Assembly (NCBI RefSeq): GCF_024623455.1
Contig: NZ_JANIPJ010000002.1
Span: forward strand, 186,001 to 250,000
DNA from: Paenibacillus soyae
GTDB lineage: Bacteria > Bacillota > Bacilli > Paenibacillales > Paenibacillaceae
Reading direction: 5' to 3'
Length of the DNA: 64,000 nt
Below are positions 35,869 through 45,700 of this stretch, in pieces (position 1 is the first letter of the stretch; each line of letters starts with the position of its first letter). A program made the translations under genes and the position numbers. The notes under the pieces were generated by a model, which had not been told where the DNA came from, made no database searches, and saw only the letters and a program-made list of their open reading frames with translations.

Positions 35869-35898
35869 AAAAAAAGGATGCGGCAGCCCCGCATCCTT
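35869..35898 (-). terminator. Terminator after the M14 peptidase gene
   Basis: Minus-strand AAGGATGCGG pairs with CCGCATCCTT and is followed by seven T residues, 13 bases past the stop. Confidence 0.88.
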
Positions 35899-35910
35899 CC
35901 AACGTCAAGC

Positions 35911-37101
35911 TTACATATATAGCGCCGCAAGCATGATGCCGAGCGACGAGTCGTATATCGGCCCGAACTGCGAGAGCGGCAGGGGATTCGCGCCTGTGCC
36001 AAGCTCGATCGTGAAGCCGGGACGCCGCCAGTCCTGAATGAACCAATCCTTGTAGCCGGCCGTGCTTCCCGCGTCCCGCACGGCGCGGTATCCGCTCACA
36101 TCCGCGAATTCTCTCGCGAGCACGGCCGATTCGGGCGGCTCCAGCCCTTCGAAGCCCCAGAAAAACACGTTACCCTGCGTATGGAAAGCAAGCACGCGAA
36201 CAAAATCCCGTTCCCGCGTCAGGGCGGCCAAATGCTGAACCTCGGGCTCCGTGAGCGGCGCCGTTCCGGAGAAGTCCCGCGGCGCCGGCTCCTGTGGACC
36301 GATAACGGCGTCCCTCTCCCATAACGCCGGAAACTGCTTGTTGAGATCAACGCCTCGGATATTCGCTTTCCAGCCGCTGAAATCATAGCTTCCGTTGTTG
36401 ATGCGCACAGCCTCCGAAGCAAACGGCTCCTCGTTCGGCGGACCGTCGATCACCAAATTCACGCCGTCCGGATTCATCATCGGAACGATGGACAAAGTCG
36501 TCTGCAAATACTGCTCATACATGTTCAGCCCCCGTATGTCCGTGCTGTTCGTCAGCGCGAGGGCGTATTCGTTCATGAACCGCATAATCACCGGCGTCGT
36601 GATCCATTCGTTGGCATGTATGGACGAGTTGAAATGCACGCGCTTACTGCCGCGGCCTATGCGGATCTCGGGCATCTCCTTGCCCATCACGCTTCTGCCG
36701 ATCGAAGATCGAAGCAAGAAGGGATATACCGCCTGCAGCGTTTGCAGATCCGCCCGCAGCGCCGCGTAATTATAGTTCCGTACCGGATTAATGACAAGGG
36801 AGGTGACGCGCCTCGGCACCCGGATGACTTGGCCGATCTGCAGAGCATTACTCTGAACGCCCGGATTCGTCTGCAGCAGGAGCTCCGTCGAGATGCCGTT
36901 CTGCACGGCGATTCGCCACAACGAATCGCCTCTCTGTATGCTGTAATCCGACCATACATAGCCCGGTATTTGCACGGTCTGGCCGATGACGAGCGCGTTC
37001 GGATCGACGCCTCTGTTGGAATCGACGATCAGCGGGTAGGGAATGCCGAACAGCACGCTGTACCGCCAGAGGGTATCCCCTCTTCTTACCGTTACTTGCA
37101 T
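35911..37101 (-). CDS. Gamma-D-glutamyl-diamino acid endopeptidase I-like (LysM + M14)
   Basis: 396 residues. Two LysM wall-binding repeats (about 2-46, VRRGDTLWRYSVLFGIPYPL; and 52-97, IQRGDSLWRIAVQNGIST) are followed by an M14 zinc peptidase. Zinc ligands are H162 and E165 in SIHANEW and H307 in AFHTQGN; the catalytic Glu is E366 in FTIELGTG. From memory, length and residue numbers coincide with ENP1 of Bacillus (Lysinibacillus) sphaericus, which cuts the gamma-D-Glu-meso-DAP bond of peptidoglycan in sporulating cells. No signal peptide is seen, as in ENP1. ATG 37101 lies 10 bases after AAGGAGG; earlier starts lack a site. Confidence 0.92.
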   Translation of the reverse strand: MQVTVRRGDTLWRYSVLFGIPYPLIVDSNRGVDPNALVIGQTVQIPGYVWSDYSIQRGDSLWRIAVQNGISTELLLQTNPGVQSNALQIGQVIRVPRRVTSLVINPVRNYNYAALRADLQTLQAVYPFLLRSSIGRSVMGKEMPEIRIGRGSKRVHFNSSIHANEWITTPVIMRFMNEYALALTNSTDIRGLNMYEQYLQTTLSIVPMMNPDGVNLVIDGPPNEEPFASEAVRINNGSYDFSGWKANIRGVDLNKQFPALWERDAVIGPQEPAPRDFSGTAPLTEPEVQHLAALTRERDFVRVLAFHTQGNVFFWGFEGLEPPESAVLAREFADVSGYRAVRDAGSTAGYKDWFIQDWRRPGFTIELGTGANPLPLSQFGPIYDSSLGIMLAALYM

Positions 37102-37225
37102 CTTGTAGCTGCCTCCTTCGCTCCCCATCGCGCGGGAGCCCATAAACGTTCGCGATCATTTATTGTATGGGCGGATAGGCGATGCGGTGAACGGATCGAG
37201 GCTGCCATGCCTGTTTTCGGTCAAA

Positions 37226-37258
37226 AAAAGAGCTCTCCGCCGCGGCGGAAAGCTCTTA
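37226..37258 (-). terminator. Terminator after the purT-yqkE operon
   Basis: Minus-strand AGAGCT-x-TCCGCC pairs with GGCGGA-x-AGCTCT and is followed by seven T residues. Confidence 0.85.
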
Positions 37259-37264
37259 GGCCCT

Positions 37265-37540
37265 TTATTTAAACTTGCCCCAATTAGGATCGCTGTTGTC
37301 CAGCAAATAAGCGAAGTCGTTCTCCAGCCGCTTCTGCTCCTGCTTCTTCGCTTCTTCCTCTTGCCTGCGCTTCTCTTCCTTGCGCTTCTGTTCGGCCAGC
37401 TTCATTTCGTCGGCTTGGGCTTTCAGCTTCTGAATCGTAGCCGCGCCCAGCAAATCCTTTAAGGAATTGCCCTGCTTGGCCTCTTCCGCCGGCTTCTCAT
37501 GCTGCCTTGGCGCCTGCCTGCCGTTCGATTTTTTCGCCAT
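37265..37540 (-). CDS. DUF3886 (YqkE-like) protein
   Basis: 91 residues, highly charged. The middle is a predicted coiled coil (about 35-75: KLKAQADEMKLAEQKRKEEK, RRQEEEAKKQEQKRLENDFA) after SLKDLLGAATIQKL, and the end is LLDNSDPNWGKFK. This matches Bacillus YqkE, whose function is unknown. Ribosome site GCGGAGG. It lies 15 bases after purT and shares its transcript and terminator. Confidence 0.85.
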   Translation of the reverse strand: MAKKSNGRQAPRQHEKPAEEAKQGNSLKDLLGAATIQKLKAQADEMKLAEQKRKEEKRRQEEEAKKQEQKRLENDFAYLLDNSDPNWGKFK

Positions 37541-37555
37541 GCTTCTATCCTCCGC

Positions 37556-38740
37556 TTACTTGTTGTCGTATTCGATGCGCAGCGATTCGGCCGCTCTTCT
37601 CGCCAGCTCGCGGGCGGCGTCCGTATCCGGTGCGGTGCTGAGCGCAACCGCCATCCGTCTGCCAACCTTCGTCTCCGGTTTGCCGAACACCCGTACCTGC
37701 GTATTCGGCAGCGACAACGCTTCCTCGAGACCGCCGATGCGGAAAGCGGCCGATTCGCGATCTGCTTTCAGCGTATGCGAAGCGCCCGGAGAAAGCAAGC
37801 GGATCGTCGGGATCGGGAAGCCGAGAATCGCGCGGATATGCAGCGCGAACTCCGACAAGTCCTGCGTCGCCATCGTGACCATGCCGGTGTCATGCGGCCG
37901 CGGCGAAACCTCGCTGAACAAGACGCCGTCCTTCGTCAGGAACAGCTCGACGCCGTAGATGCCGTAGCCGCCAAGCTCGTCCGTAATACGTAGCGCGATC
38001 TCTTCCGCCTCGCGGATTTGAGCTTCCGTCATTTGATGAGGCTGCCACGACTCGATGTAGTCGCCGTCCTTCTGCACGTGCCCGATCGGCGGGCAGTAGC
38101 TGGTGCCGGATACGGAACGAACCGTCAGAAGCGTAATCTCGGACTCGAACGTGACGAAGCCTTCCACGATGATGCGGCTCTTCTTCGCGCGGCCGCCTTC
38201 CATCGCGTAATTCCAGCAGCCCTCGATCTCCGCTTCGGAGCGGCATACGCTCTGGCCTTTGCCGGAGGAGCTCATGATCGGCTTAATCACGCAAGGGAAG
38301 CCCAGCTCCGCTGCCGCTTGGCGAAGCTCGTCCAGCGTATCCGCGAACCGGTAAGGGGCCGTCGGCAGACCCAGCGTTTCCGACGCCAAGCGACGGATAC
38401 CCTCGCGATCCATCGTCAGACGGGCGGCGCGGGCGGTCGGAATCACGCGATGCCCTTCGCTCTCGAGCTCGAGAAGGGTTTCCGTCGCGATCGCCTCGAT
38501 CTCCGGCACGATGAAGTCCGGACGTTCTTCTTCAATAATGCGGCGTATGCCGTCGCCGTCGAGCATGTCGGTCACATAGCTGCGATGCGCGACCTGCATC
38601 GCCGGCGCGTTCGCATACCGGTCGACGGCGATCGTCTCGACGCCGAGGCGCTGCGCCTCGAGCACCACCTCTTTGCCCAATTCTCCAGAACCCAACAGCA
38701 GCACTTTACGCGCGCCTGACGTTAACGGTGATCCATACAT
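37556..38740 (-). CDS. purT: Formate-dependent phosphoribosylglycinamide formyltransferase
   Basis: 394 residues (392 in Escherichia coli). PurT uses formate and ATP to formylate GAR in purine synthesis. [20 protein letters not shown] starts the N-terminal domain; the ATP-grasp has [39 protein letters not shown] and [20 protein letters not shown] with metal-binding Glu residues; [15 protein letters not shown] text ([19 protein letters not shown]) is diagnostic. ATG 38740 lies 12 bases after AGGAGG. The frame could extend to an ATG at about 38797 inside the leader hairpin, but this lacks a ribosome site. Regulation: PurR-like box and a leader hairpin that hides the ribosome site. Confidence 0.94.
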   Translation of the reverse strand: MYGSPLTSGARKVLLLGSGELGKEVVLEAQRLGVETIAVDRYANAPAMQVAHRSYVTDMLDGDGIRRIIEEERPDFIVPEIEAIATETLLELESEGHRVIPTARAARLTMDREGIRRLASETLGLPTAPYRFADTLDELRQAAAELGFPCVIKPIMSSSGKGQSVCRSEAEIEGCWNYAMEGGRAKKSRIIVEGFVTFESEITLLTVRSVSGTSYCPPIGHVQKDGDYIESWQPHQMTEAQIREAEEIALRITDELGGYGIYGVELFLTKDGVLFSEVSPRPHDTGMVTMATQDLSEFALHIRAILGFPIPTIRLLSPGASHTLKADRESAAFRIGGLEEALSLPNTQVRVFGKPETKVGRRMAVALSTAPDTDAARELARRAAESLRIEYDNK

Positions 38741-38745
38741 AACAA

Positions 38746-38809
38746 CAAAGAACCTCCTGGAAGTTGCCGCTTCAAGCGGCGGTTTTTCTTCCATTGTGGA
38801 GGTTCTTTG
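38746..38809 (-). promoter_or_regulatory. purT leader: nested hairpin sequestering the ribosome-binding site
   Basis: In the purT mRNA CAAAGAACCTCC (38809-38798) is a perfect 12-base complement of GGAGGTTCTTTG (38757-38746), which contains the AGGAGG ribosome site. Two inner stems line up inside it: GGAAG/CTTCC and GCCGC/GCGGC with loop TTGAA. When folded, the ribosome site is fully paired. On the plus strand the inner stem plus TTTTT also looks like a terminator. Confidence 0.7.
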
Positions 38810-38834
38810 GTCAAAAAGCAATATGATTTCGTGG

Positions 38835-38858
38835 ATTATAGCTGAAACGTTCGGTTTT
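38835..38858 (-). promoter_or_regulatory. purT promoter region with PurR-like box
   Basis: Minus-strand AAAACCGAACGTT (38858-38846) matches 12 of 13 positions of the Bacillus PurBox AWWWCCGAACWWT. It is followed 5 bases later by TATAAT (38840-38835). The -35 is poor. No clear second inverted box is seen; Bacillus PurR usually binds two. Confidence 0.6.
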
Positions 38859-38863
38859 CTTTG

Positions 38864-40684
38864 TTACAGGAAGCGGTATTGCGCCTCGATTAATCCATTG
38901 TAAACGCCTTTTCTCGCGAGGAGCTCCTCGTGATTGCCCTGCTCGACGATTCGGCCGTGATCCAGCACGATGATGTCGTCCGCATGCCGGATTGTCGAGA
39001 GCCGATGCGCGATCATAAAGGACGTGCGGCCCGACAAGAGCGTCTTGAGCGCTTCTTGGATCCTAAGCTCAGTCTCCGTATCGATACTCGCCGTCGCTTC
39101 GTCCAGGATAAGTATTCGCGGATCGGCAAGCAGCGCGCGGGCGAACGACAGCAGCTGGCGCTGGCCCATGGACAGCACGTTGCCGCGTTCCTCGACCTGC
39201 GTGTCATAGCCGTCCGGCAGCGACATGATGAATTCGTGCGCGTGGACGGCCTGGGCCGCTTTGACGATCTCGTCATCCGTCGCGTCCAGCTTGCCGTAGC
39301 GGATATTATCGCGGATCGAGCCCGCGAAGATGAAGGTATCCTGCAGCACGATGCCGACCTGCGAGCGCAGGCTTTCGATCGTGACGTCGCGGATGTCGAT
39401 GCCGTCGATTAGCACGCGTCCTTGAACCGGGTCGTAAAATCGGCAGAGCAGATTGATGATCGTGCTTTTACCGGAGCCGGTATGGCCGACGAGCGCGATC
39501 GATTGGCCGGCTTTGACGTCGATGCTGACGCCTTTGAGCGCCGGGCGGTCCTTCTCGTATTCGAAGACGATGTTGTCGAAGGTGACGTCGCCTTTGATGG
39601 CCGGCAGCTGCCGCGCGGTCTTCGCTTCTCCGACCGTCGGCTCCTCGTCGATAAACTCGAAAATTCGCTCCGAGGAAGCCATCGCGATGAGCAGCTGCGA
39701 ATACATCTGGCCGAGACGGTTAATCGGCTCCCAGAAGTTGCCGATATAGTTGGCAAACATGACGAGCAAGCCGACGGTAATGGCATCGCTCTGTATCAGG
39801 TGGGCGCCGTACCAGAACAGGATGCACGTGCCGATCGCCGCCGTAACCTCGATAATCGGGCCGAATGCCTGGTTAAGCGCCGACGCTTTGTTCCACGACT
39901 TAATGTTATCCGTATTCATATGGGTGAAGAAGCCCATATTGTCTTTCTCCTGCACGTAGGCCTGCGTGACCTTCATCCCTTGAATGCTCTCGTTCAAATG
40001 CGCGTTGATGCGCGACTGCTTCATGCGAACGTCCTGCCAGGCGAAGCGGATCCGCTTGCGAAGCGACGTCGAGACGATGAACATGATCGGCACGGTAATC
40101 ATGACCGCCAGCCCCAGCTTGACGTTGAGCGCGAGCAGGATGACGACGATGCCGACAAGCTGGATGCAGTCCATCAGCAAGTTGACGACGCCGTTCGTGA
40201 ACAGATCCTGCAGCGCGTTCACGTCGTTCGTGACGCGGACGAGCACGGAGCCAGCGGGACGTTTGTCGTAGAAGCGGAACGACAGCTTCTGAATATGCCG
40301 GAACAGATGCTCGCGCAGGTCGTAAATGACCTTCTGGCCGATGATATTCGTATATTTGATTCGATACGTGTTGGAAGCCCACTGCACGACGTACAGGGCG
40401 AGCATGCCGGCGCCCGCGAGCGCCAGCGTGCCGAAGTCTCCGAAGCCCTTCTCCGCGTTAAGGATGTTGTCGATGACAAGACCCATAATGATCGGAACCG
40501 TAAGCTTGGTGAGGGTTCCGATGACCATCATGATAATTACGGGCATCAGCTGCTTCCGGTACGGATGCATATAAGTGTACAGCCTCCGCAGCTGCGCCCA
40601 GTTAAACGGCTTCTCTATCGCGTCGTCGTCCTGATAGACGAACCGTTCGTCGCGGCTGCGGGTTTTTGCGGTATTTGCGCTCAT
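38864..40684 (-). CDS. ABC exporter half-transporter, canonical partner (BmrD/YheH-like)
   Basis: 606 residues: six membrane helices (about 45-340) then a nucleotide-binding domain. Walker A is LVGHTGSGKST, the signature is LSMGQRQLLS, Walker B is ILILDEATASID with the catalytic Glu, and the switch is IAHRLSTIRHAD. The intact Glu makes this the active-site-bearing half of a heterodimer whose partner (next gene) has Asp at that place, exactly as in Bacillus BmrCD. A multidrug or lipid export role is family inference. It overlaps the partner gene by 4 bases (ATGA), so the two are translationally coupled. Confidence 0.92.
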   Translation of the reverse strand: MSANTAKTRSRDERFVYQDDDAIEKPFNWAQLRRLYTYMHPYRKQLMPVIIMMVIGTLTKLTVPIIMGLVIDNILNAEKGFGDFGTLALAGAGMLALYVVQWASNTYRIKYTNIIGQKVIYDLREHLFRHIQKLSFRFYDKRPAGSVLVRVTNDVNALQDLFTNGVVNLLMDCIQLVGIVVILLALNVKLGLAVMITVPIMFIVSTSLRKRIRFAWQDVRMKQSRINAHLNESIQGMKVTQAYVQEKDNMGFFTHMNTDNIKSWNKASALNQAFGPIIEVTAAIGTCILFWYGAHLIQSDAITVGLLVMFANYIGNFWEPINRLGQMYSQLLIAMASSERIFEFIDEEPTVGEAKTARQLPAIKGDVTFDNIVFEYEKDRPALKGVSIDVKAGQSIALVGHTGSGKSTIINLLCRFYDPVQGRVLIDGIDIRDVTIESLRSQVGIVLQDTFIFAGSIRDNIRYGKLDATDDEIVKAAQAVHAHEFIMSLPDGYDTQVEERGNVLSMGQRQLLSFARALLADPRILILDEATASIDTETELRIQEALKTLLSGRTSFMIAHRLSTIRHADDIIVLDHGRIVEQGNHEELLARKGVYNGLIEAQYRFL

Positions 40685-42474
40685 TGAACGATGCTCCTTC
40701 TCCGGTCTTGAATATCGATGACGTTCGGTTTGCCTTCTTGGGCCACGAAGTCCGCATACTGGATATTGTAGGTGTCGCGATAAGGTCCTTCCTTCGCGAT
40801 CAGCTCGGCATGCTTGCCGCGCTGCACGATGCGTCCTTTATCAAGCACGATAATTTCGTCGGCGTGGCGCAACGAGGAAATCCGGTGGGCGATAATGAAC
40901 GTCGTACGCCCCGCCATCAGCTCCTTGAAGCCCGCTTGAATATCGTGCTCCGTCTCCATGTCGACCGCGCTCGTCGCGTCGTCGAGGATAAGAATGCGAG
41001 GATTTTTGATTAGGGCACGGGCAATCGCGATCCGCTGCTTCTGACCGCCGGAGAGACCCATCCCCCTCTCTCCCACGATCGTATCGTAGCCGAGGGGAAG
41101 CTCCATAATGAAATCATGCGCCTTCGACAGCTTCGCGGCGTATTCGATCTGCTCCTGCGTCACGTCCCGCACTCCGTAAGCGATATTATCGCGGATTGAG
41201 GCGGAGAAGAGGAACGTCTCCTGGAATACCGGCGCGATCTGGCGGCGCAGCGACTCGACGTCCAGATGGCGAATGTCCATTCCGTCGAGATAGATGCTGC
41301 CTTGTTTCACGTTATAAGCCCGCATCATCAGTTGAATAATGGTCGATTTGCCGGAGCCCGTCGCTCCCAGCAAACCGATGACGGAGCCCGCGGGCGCATC
41401 GAGGCTGATATCGGTCAGCGCGGCCGATTTATCCGGATAATTGAACGTCACGTTCTCGAACCGCACATGGCCTTTGACTTGCTCAGGGCTGACCGCGATA
41501 GCGTCTTCTTCGTTTTTCACATGGATATGCTCGTTCAATAAACCGAGCACGCGTTCACCGGATGCTTTGAACTGCGTATAGTTATTAATATGGAAGCCCA
41601 GACCCCACATCGGGCCGATGATGTACCAGATCAAGCTGAAGAACGCGACGAATTCGCCAAGCTGCAACGAGCCGTTGATGACCATCGAGCCGCCCGCGAC
41701 GAGCAGGATGACCGCGCTCATGTTCGCCGACAATTCCATCGCCGGGAAAAACTTGGCCCACAGGCCCGAAGCGCCGACCTGGTTCGTCTGGTAAGCCTCG
41801 TTCCGAACCGAAAACTTCGTGACTTCGTGCTTCTCGCGGGCAAAGGATTTCACGGTGCGCACGCCCGTAATGTTTTCCTGTACCGCCGTCGTCAGATTGC
41901 TCATCGCCTGCCGCATCTCGCGGAACGCGGGATGAATCAGCTTCTCGAATCGAAGCGCCAGGAAGACGAGCACGGGGATCGTCACGAGAGTAATGAGCGT
42001 CAGCTGCCAGTTGATGTACAGCATCATCGCTCCGCCGAACGCGACCATAAGCACCATGTTTAGAATTTGGGCGAAGCCGAAGCCGATGAAATTTCGAATC
42101 GCTTCCAAATCCGCGGTCAGCCGGGACATCAGGTCCCCTGTTTTTGCTTTGTCATAATATTGGTAGGATAAGGTCTGCAGCTTATCGTAGAGCGCGTTGC
42201 GCATCCGGTAAGCCACTCGGTTGCCCAGCCGTCCGCCGAAGAAACCGTGCAGGAACTGATTGAGCGCCTTGAGCGAAATGACGCCTACGACGATTAGCGC
42301 AAGCTGCGGCACCAGCTCGAACCGCCGCGGTCTGACGACGTCATCGATCAGGTACCTGAGCAAATTCGGATAAATAAGCCCCAGCGCCGTCGCGATCATA
42401 AGAAACAAAATCGACGAAATCAGAAACTTTCTCTCCGGCAAATAAAAGGCTTTCAATTGCCTCAGTACGTCCAA
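40681..42474 (-). CDS. ABC exporter half-transporter, degenerate-site partner (BmrC/YheI-like)
   Basis: 597 residues: six membrane helices then a nucleotide-binding domain with Walker A LLGATGSGKST, signature LSGGQKQRIAIAR, and Walker B ILILDDATSAVD. The residue after the Walker B Asp is Asp rather than the catalytic Glu, as in BmrC-type subunits, so one of the two ATP sites of the dimer is degenerate. The start is TTG at 42474, 10 bases after GGAG; the ATG just upstream is in another frame. First gene of the exporter operon. No ribosome-mediated leader such as that of bmrBCD was identified upstream. Confidence 0.92.
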   Translation of the reverse strand: MDVLRQLKAFYLPERKFLISSILFLMIATALGLIYPNLLRYLIDDVVRPRRFELVPQLALIVVGVISLKALNQFLHGFFGGRLGNRVAYRMRNALYDKLQTLSYQYYDKAKTGDLMSRLTADLEAIRNFIGFGFAQILNMVLMVAFGGAMMLYINWQLTLITLVTIPVLVFLALRFEKLIHPAFREMRQAMSNLTTAVQENITGVRTVKSFAREKHEVTKFSVRNEAYQTNQVGASGLWAKFFPAMELSANMSAVILLVAGGSMVINGSLQLGEFVAFFSLIWYIIGPMWGLGFHINNYTQFKASGERVLGLLNEHIHVKNEEDAIAVSPEQVKGHVRFENVTFNYPDKSAALTDISLDAPAGSVIGLLGATGSGKSTIIQLMMRAYNVKQGSIYLDGMDIRHLDVESLRRQIAPVFQETFLFSASIRDNIAYGVRDVTQEQIEYAAKLSKAHDFIMELPLGYDTIVGERGMGLSGGQKQRIAIARALIKNPRILILDDATSAVDMETEHDIQAGFKELMAGRTTFIIAHRISSLRHADEIIVLDKGRIVQRGKHAELIAKEGPYRDTYNIQYADFVAQEGKPNVIDIQDRRRSIVQ

Positions 42475-42683
42475 CGAAATCCATCTCCCCGTCTCTTTTA
42501 TTTAAGTATGAGTGAATCTTATCAGCATCGGTTTTGCGTAGCAAAGTCGATATTTTTGTGAATTTTTTAGTTGTGCCCCTTATATCCCCGATAGTGGAAC
42601 TGGAAGCGGTTTATGCTCTTAAATCGTCGAAAATCGTTGCCAATATGTGCGTATTGCTCCGTTTTTGCACATTTGCACACAAA

Positions 42684-42726
42684 AATAAAAAAAGCTTTTG
42701 CCAGGTGAAACAACCCCGGCAAAAGC
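42684..42726 (-). terminator. Terminator after the dynamin gene
   Basis: Minus-strand GCTTTTGCC/GGCAAAAGC stem followed by seven T residues. The remaining bases between here and the BmrC-like gene (42475-42683) show no credible gene. Confidence 0.85.
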
Positions 42727-42769
42727 ATCCATCGATTCATGCGATGAAACCATCCTTCATCCAATACAA

Positions 42770-45700
42770 TTAGATATGAGTCAGCGCTTCATACAGACGG
42801 TTTAGTTCATCCACGTTCGCGCTGTCCGCGAGCGATTGTTTGCGCCCGTCCGCATAAGCCGTCAGGTCGCGTTTTAACCTATCGCCCGCGCGCGCGGCTT
42901 CTTGCGACCATGCCGAAGCGTAGTGCGCAAGCCAACGCTCGGCTACCTCGCCCGACCATTCGGCAAGGGCAGGGCCGATCAGAGCTTCCAGCTCCTTGCG
43001 AAGCGCCGTCTTGCCGTTCCCCTCGAAAAACTGGCGAGGCGATTTGAACCTGCTCCACAGCCACTTCGCGTCGATCCCCGTCATCTCCCAATCCCTCGAA
43101 GCATCCGGGGCCTCAATCGCTCCCGCCTCATATGGAAGCGCGGAATAGCCGTCTACCGCTTGAGCCGCTGCTGCGCCAACAGCGTCGTATTGTTTTCTGA
43201 GGGCGCCGTACGAAGCTTTCTCCACCCGCAGCGTCGTAGCCAGCAGCTCCTGCGACAGCTCGCGCTGCAGCAGCCGCTGAAGCTCAAGCCAGGCGGTCCA
43301 GATGATCCTCTTCAAATCTCTACCGTCGTCCTGCAAGGTTGACGGGTTAAACGCCAAGTGGTAGAAATCTCCGAAGCGAAGCATGACCCTCTGGACGACG
43401 TAATACAACAGCTCCCGAATCTCTTGTTTAACCCCTTCCGGAAGCGCGACGCGGGCTAGCGCGTCCGTCTCATTCCCAGCCGACTGCACGGAAACCTTCA
43501 GCTTCTCGAGCTCCGATTGCCGCGCCGCGGCATCGCCCTGGGCGCCCTTCAGCCAATTCGCGACCGTGCCGATCACCCGGTTCAGATCCTGGCTCGCCGA
43601 ATCCGCGGCAAGACGTCCCAGATCATGCTGAATGAACGATAGGAACGCGGTTTCGAACGCCTCCATGCGAGACGCCGCCAGCAGCACCCCATTGCCGTCC
43701 ATCTTGCCGTCAAGCGCTTGAATGCTCGATACCGGATACAGCCTTGGCGATCGGATGGCGTGCTGCTTGAGATTGCTCTCCACATGGGACAGCACGCCGC
43801 GGAGCTCCTCCTCGTCCGCCGCAAGATCCGCCGCATTGACGATGAAAAACATCTTGTCGAGCTCGAATTGGTCCTTCACCCTTCCGAGCTGATCGAGGAA
43901 CTGCCGGTCCGCCTGCGAGAAGGCATGATTGTAGTAGGTCACGAACAGGACCGCGTCCGCGTTCTTAATGTAATTGAACGCAACCCCGGTATGTCTGGCG
44001 TTGACGGAGTCCGCTCCCGGCGTATCGACGAGCACGATTCCTTCCGCGGTAAGCGCGCAGTCGTAATGGAAATCGATTTCGCTTACGAAGCAGGAACGCG
44101 ATTCCTCCGCTACGTATGCCGCGTACTCTGCCCGGTCCGCCTTCAGCTCCTTGCCGAGCAGCGGCTCGTGACGGTCCCAGCCGGCGCGCGCGGCACGAAG
44201 GAAGCTATAATGCGGCCTGCCTCCCGCTCCGATCGATTGCGGAGACAGCTTGTCGATCGCCCGCATGATCGAACCGGCATCCGGCAGGTGCGATTCGGTT
44301 GCATTCTCGCCAAGCAAGGCCAGCGAATATCTCAAATCCGACAGAATCGCATCCCTGCTCTTCATCATGACGCGCGCCTCGGCATGGCCGTACTCCCCCT
44401 TCGGAGGGAGCAGGCGGTTAATAGCAGCGGTGGTCGGATTCGGCGATACCGGCAGAACGGCATCTCCGATCAGCGCGTTCGCGAGCGATGACTTGCCCGC
44501 GCTGAACGCGCCGAACAAGGCGACCGTAAACTGGCTGTCCGATAGTCTCGCCGCTTTCTCGCGCATGGATTGCGCCGCCGCGCGCAGCGAAGACTGCGAT
44601 GCGATGAGTTCTGCCGCTTGGAGCAGCCTGGAAGCCGCATCGCGCTGCAGGGACAACGCCGCAGCCCCGTTCCCTCCGGCAAGCGCGCTTCTGGCGCCTG
44701 CAGTGGAATCCCCTACTGAAGCCGTCCGCTCTTGACGTTCGGACGAAACGGCTTGGATGTTCTCCTCCGCCGAGCCCTTAGCTTGCGGCTGAGCGGATAT
44801 CTGTTCACGCAAGGAAGCTTTGACTTCCGGCGCGGGCAGCTCCGGCTGCGGCAACCGCATAGGCAGAATGGCCCTCAGCTCTTCCGAATGGCGCTGCTGC
44901 TTTCCGTTCAGCTTCTCAAGCTCCGCCAGTGAACCGGATTGCTCCATCAGCTCTGCCAGCCTAGCCTTTAGCTGGATGGATTCCGCTTCGCCTGCCGCGG
45001 CGGCAAAAGCCGCCAATTCGTCGATCACTTCCAGCGCGCGCTGCCGGTACTCGCTCTTCGCGTCCGCCGCCAGCTCCCGGCTGTACGTCATCGTATATTC
45101 GTTGCCGAATACAGCTCCTTGCTTCACCCGGCCAATTAGCCATTCGTCGCCCGGCGTCCAGGAGAGATGCTCCGCCAGCAGTCGCTCGAGGCTCTCCGCA
45201 TCGTAACGGATCTGCTCGGACGCGTTCCTTAGCAGCTGCTTCACGTGCCAGTCTATTCCCGCTCCTACCAGACTATTAAACTCGGTGCGGAACGCATCCA
45301 GCCGTCTTACCTGTTCGGCGGCCGTCTTCGATCCGAACAAGCCTGCCTTGAAGCCGGGCTTGCGGCTCTCCAGAAAGGACTGCGCGAGATCGCGAAGGCC
45401 TGCCGGCGTCACGTTCGCGTTGTCCAGGATAGACTGCAGCTCCTTCCGAAGCTCCCCGCGATATTGCTCACGCTTCGCCGCGAGCCGCTCCAATTGCTGC
45501 TTCAGCTCTTGAATCGTCTTGGCAAGCGAGGCGGCTGCTTCCTCTCCGCCCGCTTCTTCGAGCAGACGCTCCCGCTCCGGCTCCAGCAAGTCATCACGCC
45601 ACTTCAAATGGCTTTCGACCAAATGACGCAGCGATGCGTCCACGCTGTATGCGCAGAGGTCGAGACGCTTGCCCGCCAGCTTCTTAATAAGATGAATAAG

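Noticed and set aside
39422..40687. 421-codon plus-strand frame opposite the BmrD-like gene
   Set aside because: Antisense composition artefact; same reasoning as for the other long shadow frames.
42534..42773. 79-codon plus-strand frame between the BmrC-like gene and dynA
   Set aside because: No ribosome site, runs through the dynA terminator, and shows no protein-like pattern.
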